Shown: positions 33,878-42,451 of the stretch, one piece after another
Position numbering within the stretch: the first letter of the stretch is position 1
How the letters are laid out: the number at the start of each line of letters is the position of its first letter
Assembly: GCA_964607515.1 (NCBI GenBank)
Contig: CAZSKU010000004.1
Coordinates: 62,001-126,000, forward strand
DNA: 64,000 nucleotides
DNA from: UBA6080 sp964607515
Lineage (GTDB): Bacteria; Fermentibacterota; Fermentibacteria; Fermentibacterales; JCC-6
Direction: 5' to 3'
Translations under genes and position numbers: made by a program
The notes under the pieces: model-generated
The model's database searches: none
The model's input: only the letters and a program-made list of their open reading frames with translations
Told to the model about the DNA's origin: nothing

Positions 33878-34951
33878 ATGGCCAGCCGGCTGCAGGTGAC
33901 CGCCGGGAGCCTGCCCATCGGGGGAGGCGCCCCGGTCTCGGTCCAGTCCATGACAAACACCCCCACCACCGATGTAGAAGCCACCAGGCAGCAGATCCAG
34001 GCCCTGGCCGCCGCCGGGGCTGCCCTGGTCCGGGTATCGGTCCCGGACAGGGCTTCCGCGGAGGCTCTTCCGGCAATCCTGGACGGCACTCCGGTTCCCC
34101 TGGCGGCGGACATCCATTTTCAGCCGGAACTCGCACTTCTGTCCCTGGACGCAGGAATCCACAAGCTCCGTCTCAACCCGGGAAACATCCGCAGAAGCAG
34201 GGATGTGGCGAGGATAGCCGAGAAAGCCGGGATTCTGGGGGTGCCCATCAGGGTCGGCGTGAACTCCGGCAGCGTACCGGGCGACATCCGGGAGCGGTAC
34301 GGCACCGGTGCCGATGCCCTTTGGGCGGCGGCTGAAAGGCATCTCGACCTCCTCAGGAAGGCGGGCTTCCATCAGGTGGTGGTCTCGATCAAGGCCTCGG
34401 ACCCCATGCTCACCGTGGAGGCCAATCTCAAGGCCTCGTCCCAGTGCGACCACCCCATCCACCTCGGAGTCACCGAAGCGGGTCCCGCTTCCACCGCCGG
34501 GGTCAGAAGCGCCGTGGCCATGGCTCTTCTACTTTCCCGGGGCGTGGGCGACACCCTGAGGGTGTCCGCCTCGGGTTCCCCCCTGGTGGAGCCCCCCATG
34601 GGGCTGGAGATATTATCTTCCCTTGGTATGCTCAGACGGGCCAGGGTTGTCAGCTGCCCCACCTGCGCCCGGTGCCGTCTGGATGTGGCGGCCCTGGCTG
34701 AAAAGGTAAGCGACGCTCTAAGTGGTTGTGGCACTCCCATCACCGTGGCGGTGATGGGGTGCGAGGTCAACGGCCCCGGGGAGGCGAGGGAAGCGGACAT
34801 CGCCCTGATCGGAACTCCCACGGGCATTCTCCTGTGGCTGCGGGGGGAGGCCCGGGGCGAGGTGAGACCCGAGGACGCACTGGAAACCCTCATGAGGGAA
34901 ATCGCGCGGTTTGAAGCGCCGGGAGGAAGCAGTGAACGAGAACGCCATTGA
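33878..34951 (+). CDS. ispG: 4-hydroxy-3-methylbut-2-en-1-yl diphosphate synthase
   Basis: 357 residues. This iron-sulfur enzyme performs the penultimate step of the MEP isoprenoid pathway. Typical elements are VSVQSMTNTPTTDVEAT at the N-terminus, DIHFQPELAL, and the [4Fe-4S] ligands in CPTCARC and VAVMGCEVNGPGEA. It is the compact bacterial form without the plant insert. RBS GAGGGGCTGAC lies at the end of prmC. Its last 20 bases overlap the start of glnA. No other MEP gene is in the window. Confidence 0.95.
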   Translation: MASRLQVTAGSLPIGGGAPVSVQSMTNTPTTDVEATRQQIQALAAAGAALVRVSVPDRASAEALPAILDGTPVPLAADIHFQPELALLSLDAGIHKLRLNPGNIRRSRDVARIAEKAGILGVPIRVGVNSGSVPGDIRERYGTGADALWAAAERHLDLLRKAGFHQVVVSIKASDPMLTVEANLKASSQCDHPIHLGVTEAGPASTAGVRSAVAMALLLSRGVGDTLRVSASGSPLVEPPMGLEILSSLGMLRRARVVSCPTCARCRLDVAALAEKVSDALSGCGTPITVAVMGCEVNGPGEAREADIALIGTPTGILLWLRGEARGEVRPEDALETLMREIARFEAPGGSSERERH

Positions 34952-36356
34952 AGCCGTCAGGAAGAGAATCGCGGAGCGGAGCATCGAGGAGGTCGATATC
35001 CGTTTCTGCGATCTGCTTGGTTTCTGGAGGCACGTGACCCTGCCCGCCGCCCTGTGCGACGCCGACCTGTTCAAACGGGGGGTGGGGTTCGACGGATCAA
35101 CTCTTGATGGAATGACCGCCACCGAGGCCGGCGACCTCTGCCTGGTGCCGGACCCCAGGAGGATATTCTTCGATCCCTTCATGAAGAAACCCACTGCGGC
35201 GCTGATAGGTGACATCATTCATCCCGATTCTGGAAGGCCCTTTTCCAGAGACCCGAGGGGGGTAGCAAAAAAGGCCGCTGAACTCGCCAGGTTCGAGGGG
35301 GTGGCCACGGAGACCCACTGGGCGCCGGAGTTCGAGTTCTACCTCTTCGACAAGGCTTCATTCTGGTTCAGGGGCGATTCCGCCGGATACTCCTTCGAGC
35401 ACATAGAAATGCCGTCTTCCGCGGAGCACCCGCAGAACCTGGGGCTGGTGCACGGAACCCACTCGGCCTACCACATGATGCCCCCGCTGGACAGCATGCA
35501 TGACCTGAGGGCGGAAATGACCGCCCACATGACCGCCGCGGGAATCCCGGTGAAGTATCACCATCACGAGGTGGGCCGGTTCGGACAGTGCGAGATCGAG
35601 ACCACCTTCATGCCCATGGTAAGCGCCGCAGACACGGTGATGATTACAAAGTACATCGTCCGCAACACCGCCCTGAGGGGCAACATGGCCTCCACCTTCA
35701 TGGCGAAGCCGATTCCGGGGCAGCCCGGCAGCGGAATGCACTTTCACATGTACTTCGAGAAGAACGGCGAGAGAACCTTCTTCGACCGGGACGGCTATTG
35801 CTGCCTGAGCTCAACCGCCAGGAGCGCCATCGCCGGTATATTGCACCACGCCCCGGCCCTGTGCGCCTTCACAAACCCCAGCGTCAACAGCTACCACCGG
35901 CTGGTGCCCGCCCAGGAGGCTCCGGTCTACCGGTTCTTCAGCGGTCCCAACAGGAGCAGCGCCATCAGGGTTCCCGCCTACGCCCGGACCCCCCAGAAGA
36001 TGCGGTTCGAATACAGGGTTCCAGACGGAACCTCCAATCCCTACCTCTGCACGGCGGCCATACTGATGGCAGCCCTGGACGGGATCAGACAGGGCATGTT
36101 ACCCGAGGAGATGGGTTTCGGGCCGGTTGACGACAACGTGTTCGCTCCGGGTTACGACACTTCCGGGCTTCAGAGGCTTCCCGAGAACCTCGGCCGGGCG
36201 CTGGACGCCCTGCGGAACGACAGGCAGTTTCTTGAGGAGAACGGTGTTTTCGAGCCGGACCTGATCGACAATCTGATCTCGGTGAAGATGGCCGAACTCG
36301 GCCTGTTCAACGGTAACCCGCACCCGATGGAACACATGCTGTACTTTTCCCTGTGA
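34932..36356 (+). CDS. glnA: Type I glutamine synthetase, without the adenylylation tyrosine
   Basis: 474 residues, the usual type I length. Active-site blocks are present: VGFDGSTLDGM, THWAPEFEFYLF, GSGMHFHMYF, NSYHRLVP and RFEYRVPDGTSNPYL. The loop that carries the regulatory Tyr in enterobacterial enzymes (NLYDLP) reads NVFAPG, so this enzyme cannot be controlled by GlnE-type adenylylation at that site. It condenses glutamate and ammonia with ATP. GTG 34932 is chosen for GGGAGGAAGCA upstream and gives normal length; it overlaps ispG by 20 bases. No glnB or glnE is nearby. Confidence 0.93.
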   Translation: MNENAIEAVRKRIAERSIEEVDIRFCDLLGFWRHVTLPAALCDADLFKRGVGFDGSTLDGMTATEAGDLCLVPDPRRIFFDPFMKKPTAALIGDIIHPDSGRPFSRDPRGVAKKAAELARFEGVATETHWAPEFEFYLFDKASFWFRGDSAGYSFEHIEMPSSAEHPQNLGLVHGTHSAYHMMPPLDSMHDLRAEMTAHMTAAGIPVKYHHHEVGRFGQCEIETTFMPMVSAADTVMITKYIVRNTALRGNMASTFMAKPIPGQPGSGMHFHMYFEKNGERTFFDRDGYCCLSSTARSAIAGILHHAPALCAFTNPSVNSYHRLVPAQEAPVYRFFSGPNRSSAIRVPAYARTPQKMRFEYRVPDGTSNPYLCTAAILMAALDGIRQGMLPEEMGFGPVDDNVFAPGYDTSGLQRLPENLGRALDALRNDRQFLEENGVFEPDLIDNLISVKMAELGLFNGNPHPMEHMLYFSL

Positions 36357-36382
36357 AAGATGGGAAAAGCGGGAAGGGAAAC

Positions 36383-37507
36383 ATGAAAAAGACAGTCGCG
36401 GTGCTGGCGGTTCTGCTGGCGGCGTGCGGCCCCGGCGAACAGCCGGCGGAGCCCGTGGAAACCCCGACAGGCGCCGACCTGCCGGAGATTGACGTCTGGC
36501 TCTCCATAACCGATTCCATCGGGCTGGAAGTGGGCGACAGCAACCTGGTCTTCGGCATGCCGGCGGTGGCATCCTGGATGCCCGGTGAACGGATCGCCGT
36601 AATGGATATGCAGCAATGCAGGGTATCCATCTTCTCCCGGGACGGCGGCTTCATCACCTCGGTGGGGCGCCATGGAAGCGGACCCGGGGAGTTCCTGCTC
36701 CCCTCCTGGCTTTCCGTAACCCCGTCGGGGGGACTGATGGTCTCCGATGCCATGGCGGGCGAACTGGACTTCTTCGATTCCACCCTCACCTATCTCGGAA
36801 GCGTGGGCGGTTTCTTCCCGTCTCCACCCGTGATCACCGTATCCCTCAGCGATACGGTCTTCGTGGGGATGAAGCCGGATTTCGAGCAGAACGAACAGGG
36901 CATGCTCATGGGCTACACGGTGGCCAGGTGGAACACGGCGGACCCGGTGCCCGAGTATACCTACCACCGGGATCTGGCTCCGTTGCAGGACCCCACCGAC
37001 ATGTCGGCGATGACCGACAACATGGTGCTTTTCGCAGCCTCCCCCGGAGGAAATGTCTACACCACGGTCTTCTCCACTGAAAACTACGGGTTTTCCGCCT
37101 GGAATCCCGACGGAACGCCTCTCTTCACGGTTTCCGAGCCCTTCGAGAGGGTTGAGAAGAGCCCCGAGGACATAGACATCGAGCGTCAGTTCGTCCGGGA
37201 CAGGATGCGCCAGGGGGGTGCGCCGGACTTCATGGTGGAATCCTACGAGCCGTCCCCCTACCGTTACGCCATCGGATCTCTGGGAATCGCTCCGGACGGA
37301 ACCCTCTGGGTGGGGCTGGGGGCGTACAACCACCCGGTTTTCAGGGTGTACGACGCCGCTACCGGCGACTTCCTCTACACCGCGGCCCTGGAGAACCCGG
37401 AGAATCCCAGGGACTTCACGGTGGGCATGAACCGGTGGGGCTTCACGGCCCTGGATCAGATGTCGGGAGACTGGCCCCGGGTTTACCTGCTGGAGATTTC
37501 CGAGTAG
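36383..37507 (+). CDS. Six-bladed beta-propeller lipoprotein (copy 1)
   Basis: 374 residues. Signal peptide and lipobox (VLLAAC, Cys about 14), then a propeller-like body with the diagnostic blade VGRHGSGPGEF and repeated short beta segments (VSIFSRDGGF, LWVGLGAYN, FRVYDAATGDF). It matches the 6-bladed-propeller lipoprotein family, commonly seen in FCB bacteria, of unknown ligand. A paralogue at 56746-57852 shares DSIG-E-GDS--VFG and GSGPGE. ATG 36383 has GGGAAGGGAAAC upstream. Follows glnA by 26 bases; probably cotranscribed, though the roles look unrelated. Confidence 0.8.
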   Translation: MKKTVAVLAVLLAACGPGEQPAEPVETPTGADLPEIDVWLSITDSIGLEVGDSNLVFGMPAVASWMPGERIAVMDMQQCRVSIFSRDGGFITSVGRHGSGPGEFLLPSWLSVTPSGGLMVSDAMAGELDFFDSTLTYLGSVGGFFPSPPVITVSLSDTVFVGMKPDFEQNEQGMLMGYTVARWNTADPVPEYTYHRDLAPLQDPTDMSAMTDNMVLFAASPGGNVYTTVFSTENYGFSAWNPDGTPLFTVSEPFERVEKSPEDIDIERQFVRDRMRQGGAPDFMVESYEPSPYRYAIGSLGIAPDGTLWVGLGAYNHPVFRVYDAATGDFLYTAALENPENPRDFTVGMNRWGFTALDQMSGDWPRVYLLEISE

Positions 37508-37531
37508 GGGCGGTATCTGCGATGGTGAAGG

Positions 37532-37571
37532 GGGTGTCCGGCCGGCCGGGCACCCTCTCCTTCTTGTGAGG
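37532..37571 (+). terminator. Terminator after the propeller lipoprotein
   Basis: GGGTGTCCGG (37532-37541) pairs with CCGGGCACCC (37546-37555) with one G-T pair and a CCGG loop. TCTCCTTCTTG follows, moderately T-rich. It ends the long plus-strand operon that begins at rho. Confidence 0.55.
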
Positions 37572-37573
37572 CG

Positions 37574-38116
37574 ATGGTGGCCAACGATCTGCCGTTCCTG
37601 ACAGACCTTGTGGAGAGACTCCGAGGCTCCGGGCAGGACGTCCGGGTGTTCGGAGGCTGGGCGGAGCAACTCCGGGGACTGCGCCGGAAAGGCCCCCATT
37701 CGGATATCGACCTGCTGCTGACCGCGGATGGCTTCGAACCGCTGGAGTCTTTCATGGACGGATTGACGGAAGCCGGGGCGATACCCGGCAAGAGGTTTCC
37801 CCATAAACGCGCATGGGTGGTGGACGGGGTCAGGGTCGAGTTCATGCTGGTCAGGCCCGGCGCGGTGATGACAACTGTCATGTTCCTCGGAGAACCGGTG
37901 ATAAGCTGGCCCGCCGGAACCTTTTCCGGAACTCCCGTGGACGGGCTGCCGGTGGCCGGGCGGGAAGCCCTGAAGATGTACCGCGGGCTGCGGGAAGCCA
38001 TCGAAACCGCGCGGAAGAACTACATGGAATCGGTTCGCCCTGGTCTGACGAGGAAAGCCCTCACCGGAGAGCCGTCGCCCCCCTCGATTCTCAGGGGCAG
38101 GCATACCAGGCCGTAG
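37574..38116 (+). CDS. Nucleotidyltransferase-fold protein (MNT/aminoglycoside-type)
   Basis: 180 residues. VFGGWAEQLRGLRRKGPHSDIDLLL has the GG…SDIDLLL pattern of small nucleotidyltransferase-fold proteins related to aminoglycoside ANT(2'') and MNT-type enzymes. VEFML follows as a possible third acidic strand. These transfer NMP to a small molecule or protein; no HEPN partner is adjacent. ATG 37574 has TGAGGCG close upstream. The last ~97 bases overlap the convergent cyclase gene, an unusually long antisense overlap, so the true functional C-terminus may be shorter. Substrate unknown. Confidence 0.65.
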   Translation: MVANDLPFLTDLVERLRGSGQDVRVFGGWAEQLRGLRRKGPHSDIDLLLTADGFEPLESFMDGLTEAGAIPGKRFPHKRAWVVDGVRVEFMLVRPGAVMTTVMFLGEPVISWPAGTFSGTPVDGLPVAGREALKMYRGLREAIETARKNYMESVRPGLTRKALTGEPSPPSILRGRHTRP

Positions 38117-38583
38117 GCCCCGGGCTCCACTCCATCGAGCATCAGGTTCTCCACCACGGGGACGCCCGCGCCGAGCAGGATTCGGTGGGCCTCGTCGCTG
38201 TCGCCGAGGTCTATGGACATGGCCGAGGTTCCCACCAGCACTGCCCCCCCCGAGACCAGCCGGGCAGCCTCCCCCCCGGTGAGGCCTCCCGGCAGGAGAA
38301 CCGCCCTGCCGCGGAAATCCTCAGGCACTGCGGAACAGACCAGGACCGGGACGAAGAGCCTTCCCGGCGGGATACGGTCAACAGGCATCCCATCCTCTAT
38401 CCGGTGCAGGGGAGCGTCCATGTGGGTGCCCGAGTGGGCGCTCATCCTCAGCCGGGAGACGGTCCAGCCGTCCGCCCTTACCTCGGTCCTGCGAAAGGGG
38501 GCGTCGCCGGGCCACGGTTCCGTCTTCTCCGACAGGGGCTTCGTTATGTCTATGTATTCAGCGTTTTCCGGAAAAATAGCCAC
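38020..38583 (-). CDS. Cyclase/kynurenine formamidase-like metal hydrolase
   Basis: 187 residues. The metal-binding motif HSGTHMDAPLH and the leading IDITKPLS are characteristic of the cyclase superfamily (PF04199), which includes kynurenine formamidase and polyketide-cyclase-like hydrolases. A second conserved segment is VVENLMLDGVEPGAY. No kynurenine pathway gene is nearby. GTG 38583 lies inside nth with GGGAGGACT upstream (26-base overlap). Last gene of the acylphosphatase operon. Reaction probably an amidohydrolase; the substrate is open. Confidence 0.82.
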   Translation of the reverse strand: MAIFPENAEYIDITKPLSEKTEPWPGDAPFRRTEVRADGWTVSRLRMSAHSGTHMDAPLHRIEDGMPVDRIPPGRLFVPVLVCSAVPEDFRGRAVLLPGGLTGGEAARLVSGGAVLVGTSAMSIDLGDSDEAHRILLGAGVPVVENLMLDGVEPGAYGLVCLPLRIEGGDGSPVRAFLVRPGRTDSM

Positions 38584-39193
38584 AGTCCTCCCTCAAAGGG
38601 CACTCCCGGCAGCGGGGTCTCACCGGAAGACACACCCGCTGGCCGAACCTGACAAAAACATGGTTCAGGCCCGTCCATTCCTCCCGGGGAAAAAGCCTGC
38701 ACAACTCGGATTCGGTTGATTCCGGGTCGCCTGTGTTCACCAGCCCAAGCCTGTTGGATATCCGGTGGACGTGGACGTCCACGCACACCGCCGGGGTTCC
38801 GAAGGCGTGTCCCAGCACGAAGGCGGCGGTCTTGGGGCCCACCCCGGGCAGGGCGGTCAGTTCCCTGCGATCCCCGGGAACCGTTCCCCGGTGTTCTTCC
38901 ACGATTATGGAGGCTATCCGGGACAGCTGCCGGGCCTTCACCCGGTAGAAACCCGCGGGTCTGAGCAGTTCCGCAAGCTCCCCTTCCTCCATCCGGGCCA
39001 TGGTCTCCGGAGTGGGTGCCCGCTGGAGCACCCGGGCGGTCACCGCCCTTGTCACCGCATCCCTGGTGCGAAGGCTGATCACGGTCCCCACCAGCACCCG
39101 GAACGGTTCGCCGCCGGAGGCGACCGGGGCCGGAACTCCGGAGTCTCCCAGATGACGAACCATGAGCTGAAGCATTTCCCCGGGGGTTCTCAC
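38558..39193 (-). CDS. nth: Endonuclease III (DNA N-glycosylase/AP lyase)
   Basis: 211 residues. HhH-GPD fold with LTALPGVGPKTAAFVL (catalytic Lys) and VDVHVHRISNRLG (catalytic Asp). The 4Fe-4S ligands are spaced C-x6-C-x2-C-x5-C at the C-terminus (CLPVRPRCRECPLREDC). It removes oxidised pyrimidines from DNA. GTG 39193 overlaps the RNase D stop (GTGA). It sits between rnd and the cyclase gene in a six-gene minus-strand operon. Confidence 0.95.
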   Translation of the reverse strand: MRTPGEMLQLMVRHLGDSGVPAPVASGGEPFRVLVGTVISLRTRDAVTRAVTARVLQRAPTPETMARMEEGELAELLRPAGFYRVKARQLSRIASIIVEEHRGTVPGDRRELTALPGVGPKTAAFVLGHAFGTPAVCVDVHVHRISNRLGLVNTGDPESTESELCRLFPREEWTGLNHVFVRFGQRVCLPVRPRCRECPLREDCGYFSGKR

Positions 39194-40377
39194 CTGATTT
39201 TCACCAGTTTGATGCCCCGGTTCCTGCTGAGCATGAGACCGAGCCGGCCGTTGAACAGGTCCACCAGCTCCCCGCCCAGGGCCTCCTTCCGCCAGCCGGG
39301 GATGCCGGGACGGCCGAGCAGGTCTTCCAGGGAATCGGGAGGATCGTCCAGGAGCAGGTCGAAGGTGTCCTTCGGAAGGAGCACCGTGGGGGATATCTTC
39401 AATTCGGCGCTCTTCTTCTTCAGGAATATCCTGAGGATATCCTTCCGGGCGGAACGCCCCCAGTCCTGGTCGTGCGGTTCCACCTCCGGGGTGTCCGATG
39501 GAGGGTTGGACCTGCTTTCGAGGCTCATTCGGACCACATCGGCGCCGTACTTTTCAGCGAATCCCCCTGGAAGCCCTCGGAGAACCGTCAGGTCCTCCAC
39601 TGTAGAGGGGGACAGGATCGCGATGCGGCAGAGCAGCGAGTCCTGGGCCACGAACTGCCGGGGTCTGTTCATGGACCTTGCCAGCTCCTCCCGCCATCGA
39701 ACCAGCATCCAGAGAAGCGGGTGGTGCTGGGACTTGACCTTGTCCGCGGAACGGGTCCTTCGGAAGAGGTCCCTGGGGGATATCCCGTAGGTCTCGGGAT
39801 CAGTCAGGGACAGGGATTCGTCCAGGAACCACTGCATTCTGCCCTTGCGTTCCAGCTGCGTCCGGAGCTTGGTGTACATCTCCGGCAGATAGCGCACGTC
39901 GTCCAGGGCGTAGAGGACCTGATCCGGGGAAAGCGGTCTCACCGACCAGTCGCTCATGGAATACTGCTTGGGGGGTTTAACCTTGCATACCGATTTGACA
40001 AGGTTGGCCAGGCTCATCTGTTCGCCGTAACCCAGGAAGGCCGCGGCGATCTGGGTGTCGAACACGTTCCGGACCGTCACCCCCGGTATGTGGTGCAGCA
40101 GGACCCCGATGTCGTTCCTGGCGGAATGGATCACCTTTACCACCCCCGGGTCCTCGAGCAGTTCGCCCACGGGTGACAGGTCGGGCACCGCCAGGGGGTC
40201 TACCGCCGCCGGGCTGACCCCGGCGCCGGACACCTGTATGAGGTAGAGGTCGGGCCAGTATCGCTTCTCGCCGTGGAACTCGGTGTCAATGGCCACCGCC
40301 TCTTCCCGGCGGCATTTTGCAACCAGCTCCGCGAGCCCCTGGGGAGTGTCTATCAACGGGGGCTGAGGGGGCGTCAC
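39190..40377 (-). CDS. rnd: Ribonuclease D
   Basis: 395 residues. The DEDD 3'-5' exonuclease motifs are visible: AIDTEFHGEKRYWPDLYLIQV (Exo I), HSARNDIGVLL (Exo II) and YALDDVRYLPEMY (Exo III). An HRDC-type C-terminal region (LLWMLVRWREELARSMNRPRQFV) follows. RNase D trims tRNA and other small-RNA 3' ends. GTG 40377 overlaps the upstream stop (GTGA); longer in-frame extension to 41151 is antisense-like and rejected. Member of the acylphosphatase-to-cyclase operon. Confidence 0.93.
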   Translation of the reverse strand: MTPPQPPLIDTPQGLAELVAKCRREEAVAIDTEFHGEKRYWPDLYLIQVSGAGVSPAAVDPLAVPDLSPVGELLEDPGVVKVIHSARNDIGVLLHHIPGVTVRNVFDTQIAAAFLGYGEQMSLANLVKSVCKVKPPKQYSMSDWSVRPLSPDQVLYALDDVRYLPEMYTKLRTQLERKGRMQWFLDESLSLTDPETYGISPRDLFRRTRSADKVKSQHHPLLWMLVRWREELARSMNRPRQFVAQDSLLCRIAILSPSTVEDLTVLRGLPGGFAEKYGADVVRMSLESRSNPPSDTPEVEPHDQDWGRSARKDILRIFLKKKSAELKISPTVLLPKDTFDLLLDDPPDSLEDLLGRPGIPGWRKEALGGELVDLFNGRLGLMLSRNRGIKLVKIR

Positions 40378-41105
40378 GGATACACCGGTGTCGAGGCGCT
40401 GTGGTGTCCGCAGACCACGCTGTCGCCGATGAGGTGATAATAGGAATACCCGTTGTCCGGGCATCTCCAGCCGCCGCGTCTGCCCATCTCGCCTCCGGTG
40501 AGGGTGAAAATGCTCTCCAGGTCGCCGGGTGTTCCGTACCCGGCTTGAACGAATTCCCTGACCGCCGCCGCCGCTTCCTCCCTGAGTGCTTCGCAGGCTG
40601 CCGGAGTGACGCTGAGACCGGCTCCGAGGTGGCCGGAGGGGCAGATCACCGAATCCCCCGCGAAAACGTACTCCCGGCGGGACACGGGGCAGGTTCGGGC
40701 GCCCGAGAGCGCCGCCTCCCGGCACGCCAGCACCGCGCCTCCAAGAAGGGCATCCAGGGACGTGTCGCCCCGGATCCTGCAGGCGCCCGCGGCAGTCTCC
40801 AGCCAGAGGGTCCTCCTCCGATTTCCGGCTGCGGCTGTCATCCGTATCCCCCTCGAGTCGGCGCCCTCCATGAACACGCGGTCTGGTTCGGGAAAACCCT
40901 CCAGACCTTCCAGGAATGAAGGCGAGACCAGCAGGGCAAGACTGTCCGAATACATCGCCCACGCCTCGGCGCTGTTTCCCTCCCGCAGAAAACGAAGATA
41001 GTCCGTCACCGTCCGGGAGAATCGTATTCCGGGGCTGCAGGACCGGGAGACCAGAGCGGCCAGCAAGAGCAGGGGCACGGGGAGGAATCGAAGGGCTTTC
41101 CTCAT
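40374..41105 (-). CDS. Exported protein with two Cys-loop motifs of CP...GDSVxC type
   Basis: 243 residues. A hydrophobic N-terminus (residues ~5-20, LPVPLLLLAALVS) acts as signal or anchor. A helical middle region follows (SLALLVSPSFLEGLEGF). Two similar motifs stand out: CPVSRREYVFAGDSVICPSGH and, at the C-terminus, CPDNGYSYYHLIGDSVVCGHH. These look like the disulfide-closed C-terminal loops of some type II pseudopilins (CP-GG-Y-GD-V-C), but there is no prepilin leader. ATG 41105 overlaps the upstream stop (ATGA). Function unknown. Confidence 0.6.
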   Translation of the reverse strand: MRKALRFLPVPLLLLAALVSRSCSPGIRFSRTVTDYLRFLREGNSAEAWAMYSDSLALLVSPSFLEGLEGFPEPDRVFMEGADSRGIRMTAAAGNRRRTLWLETAAGACRIRGDTSLDALLGGAVLACREAALSGARTCPVSRREYVFAGDSVICPSGHLGAGLSVTPAACEALREEAAAAVREFVQAGYGTPGDLESIFTLTGGEMGRRGGWRCPDNGYSYYHLIGDSVVCGHHSASTPVYP

Positions 41106-42031
41106 TCCCTGCCGCCACCACCGCTGGAGCCGACGCTGAAGAGGTCGCCAAGGTCCAGGCCGATGCCGCTGAGGATGATCCCCCATTCCTTGTCCACGTT
41201 CTCCCCAGCGAGCCTGATGTAGACGTCGGCGGTGAACTTCATCTGGGAGTTGTTCAGGGAGAAGCCTCCCCTGAGGTCGAAGTAGCTCCTGTTGCTCCCC
41301 GGCACCTCGATGTCTCCTTCTTCCGATTCGTAACTCGTTCTGCCCCGGGTGGCGAACTCGCCTCCGATTCTCACTGAGAGTTCAGGATTCACCGGCGCTA
41401 CCAGAAATCCGCACCCTATAAGCTCCGCTCCGGGAGACGTCTCGCTGCTGTCGCGCCGGGTGCCGGGAATCCTGTCCCATGCCTTGAAGTAGTACCTCAA
41501 CCCGCCTGTGACGTCGAATCTGCTTCCGCCGGTACGACCCATGGGCAGCTCGAAGGTGGCCGCCACCTCCGCCGCCATGTGCGGGTCGCTCCTTGGCGGA
41601 TCGCCGCTCTCCAGGTATCCCTTGAAGGCCGGACGGAACGCACCCCTTATGAGGTACTGGGGATTCCGGCTCATCCAGCCGTCCAGACTGATCCACGGAT
41701 CAGTGATCCCGGCCCTGGTCTCCTCGGCGCCGGTCAGCTGAAGGTACATGGGGACCACCAGACTGATGGTGTGGCTGGAGGTCAGCCCGTACCTGCCGGT
41801 CCATGCGGCCTGGAGAAACGTCTGCTTCTCCGTGTACTCGTAGAGGCTGTCGAATCCGAGGGTGTCGGTTTCCCAGTAGGACCCGGAGGAAAAGTAACCG
41901 ATGGCGAAGTCGCCGCTGGATTCGGTGGACCTCAGGACCCGGGTCAACCCGTTGTAGTAAAGGGGGTCCCATCCGATGCAAAGTCCCGCCAACGCCGGCA
42001 CCGCCAGCAGGAAAAGGGCGCGAGTGCTCAT
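41102..42031 (-). CDS. Predicted outer-membrane beta-barrel protein
   Basis: 309 residues. Signal peptide (MSTRALFLLAVPALAGLCIG) followed by alternating beta segments (FAIGYFSSGSYW, SLVVPMYLQL, VTGGLRYYFKAW) and a Gly/Ser-rich C-terminus (GSSGGGGRE). No Phe-ended barrel terminus. Resembles transporter-like barrels of the meta-pathway phenol-degradation type loosely (GYFSSGSYW, MGRTGGSRFD), but I cannot name the family. It overlaps acylphosphatase (ATGA) and the Cys-loop protein (ATGA). Function unknown. Confidence 0.6.
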   Translation of the reverse strand: MSTRALFLLAVPALAGLCIGWDPLYYNGLTRVLRSTESSGDFAIGYFSSGSYWETDTLGFDSLYEYTEKQTFLQAAWTGRYGLTSSHTISLVVPMYLQLTGAEETRAGITDPWISLDGWMSRNPQYLIRGAFRPAFKGYLESGDPPRSDPHMAAEVAATFELPMGRTGGSRFDVTGGLRYYFKAWDRIPGTRRDSSETSPGAELIGCGFLVAPVNPELSVRIGGEFATRGRTSYESEEGDIEVPGSNRSYFDLRGGFSLNNSQMKFTADVYIRLAGENVDKEWGIILSGIGLDLGDLFSVGSSGGGGRE

Positions 42032-42333
42032 TCTTCCTCCTGTCCGAAGGTTATGGAAAACCCCCGGTAATGCTTTCCGGCAGGAGCCGGCGCGATATCC
42101 ACCGCCTCTACCAGGGCCCTGGACGGTCCCCGGGAAAGGGATTCGATAAACCTGTCCATGGCTTCCCGGGGTCCCTGGGCTCTTATCCCGACGGAGCCGT
42201 CCGGCATGTTCCAGACCGCGCCGGAAATCCCGAGGGTCTCCGCCAGTCTTCTTGTCCACCAGCGAAAGCCCACACCCTGTACGTCTCCCCTGACGGAGAT
42301 CATCAGATCAGGACAGTCTTCTTCCCTGCTCAC
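42028..42333 (-). CDS. acyP: Acylphosphatase
   Basis: 101 residues from GTG 42333, or 91 from ATG 42303, which better matches the family's usual length. The active site is clear: GDVQGVGFRWW with catalytic Arg, and Asn in VWNMPDGSVGI. It hydrolyses acylphosphates such as carbamoyl or acetyl phosphate. A promoter at 42343-42371 would start the transcript at about 42336, just three bases before the GTG, so the first start would be nearly leaderless and the ATG may be the true one. First gene of the six-gene minus-strand operon. Confidence 0.9.
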   Translation of the reverse strand: MSREEDCPDLMISVRGDVQGVGFRWWTRRLAETLGISGAVWNMPDGSVGIRAQGPREAMDRFIESLSRGPSRALVEAVDIAPAPAGKHYRGFSITFGQEEE

Positions 42334-42342
42334 AAGCCCCTT

Positions 42343-42371
42343 CTATAAAACACCCTGCAAGCGGGGGTCAA
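42343..42371 (-). promoter_or_regulatory. Sigma70-type promoter for the acylphosphatase operon
   Basis: On the minus strand TTGACC (42366-42371), a 17-base spacer and TTATAG (42343-42348). A weaker plus-strand TTGACT at 42377-42382 could serve the OmpA gene. The intergenic stretch 42334-42451 also holds a small hairpin CGCTGT/ACAGCG (42409-42425). Confidence 0.55.
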
Positions 42372-42451
42372 GATCATTGACTTGTGCCGACACTACCAAT
42401 CATGTTTCGCTGTAAAAAACAGCGTGATTCCGGTCTGAAAGGAGACCCGTT

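Noticed and set aside
39190..41151. 653-codon extension of RNase D
   Set aside because: The first ~258 codons are antisense-like and overlap the upstream Cys-motif gene; the GTG at 40377 gives the normal RNase D length.
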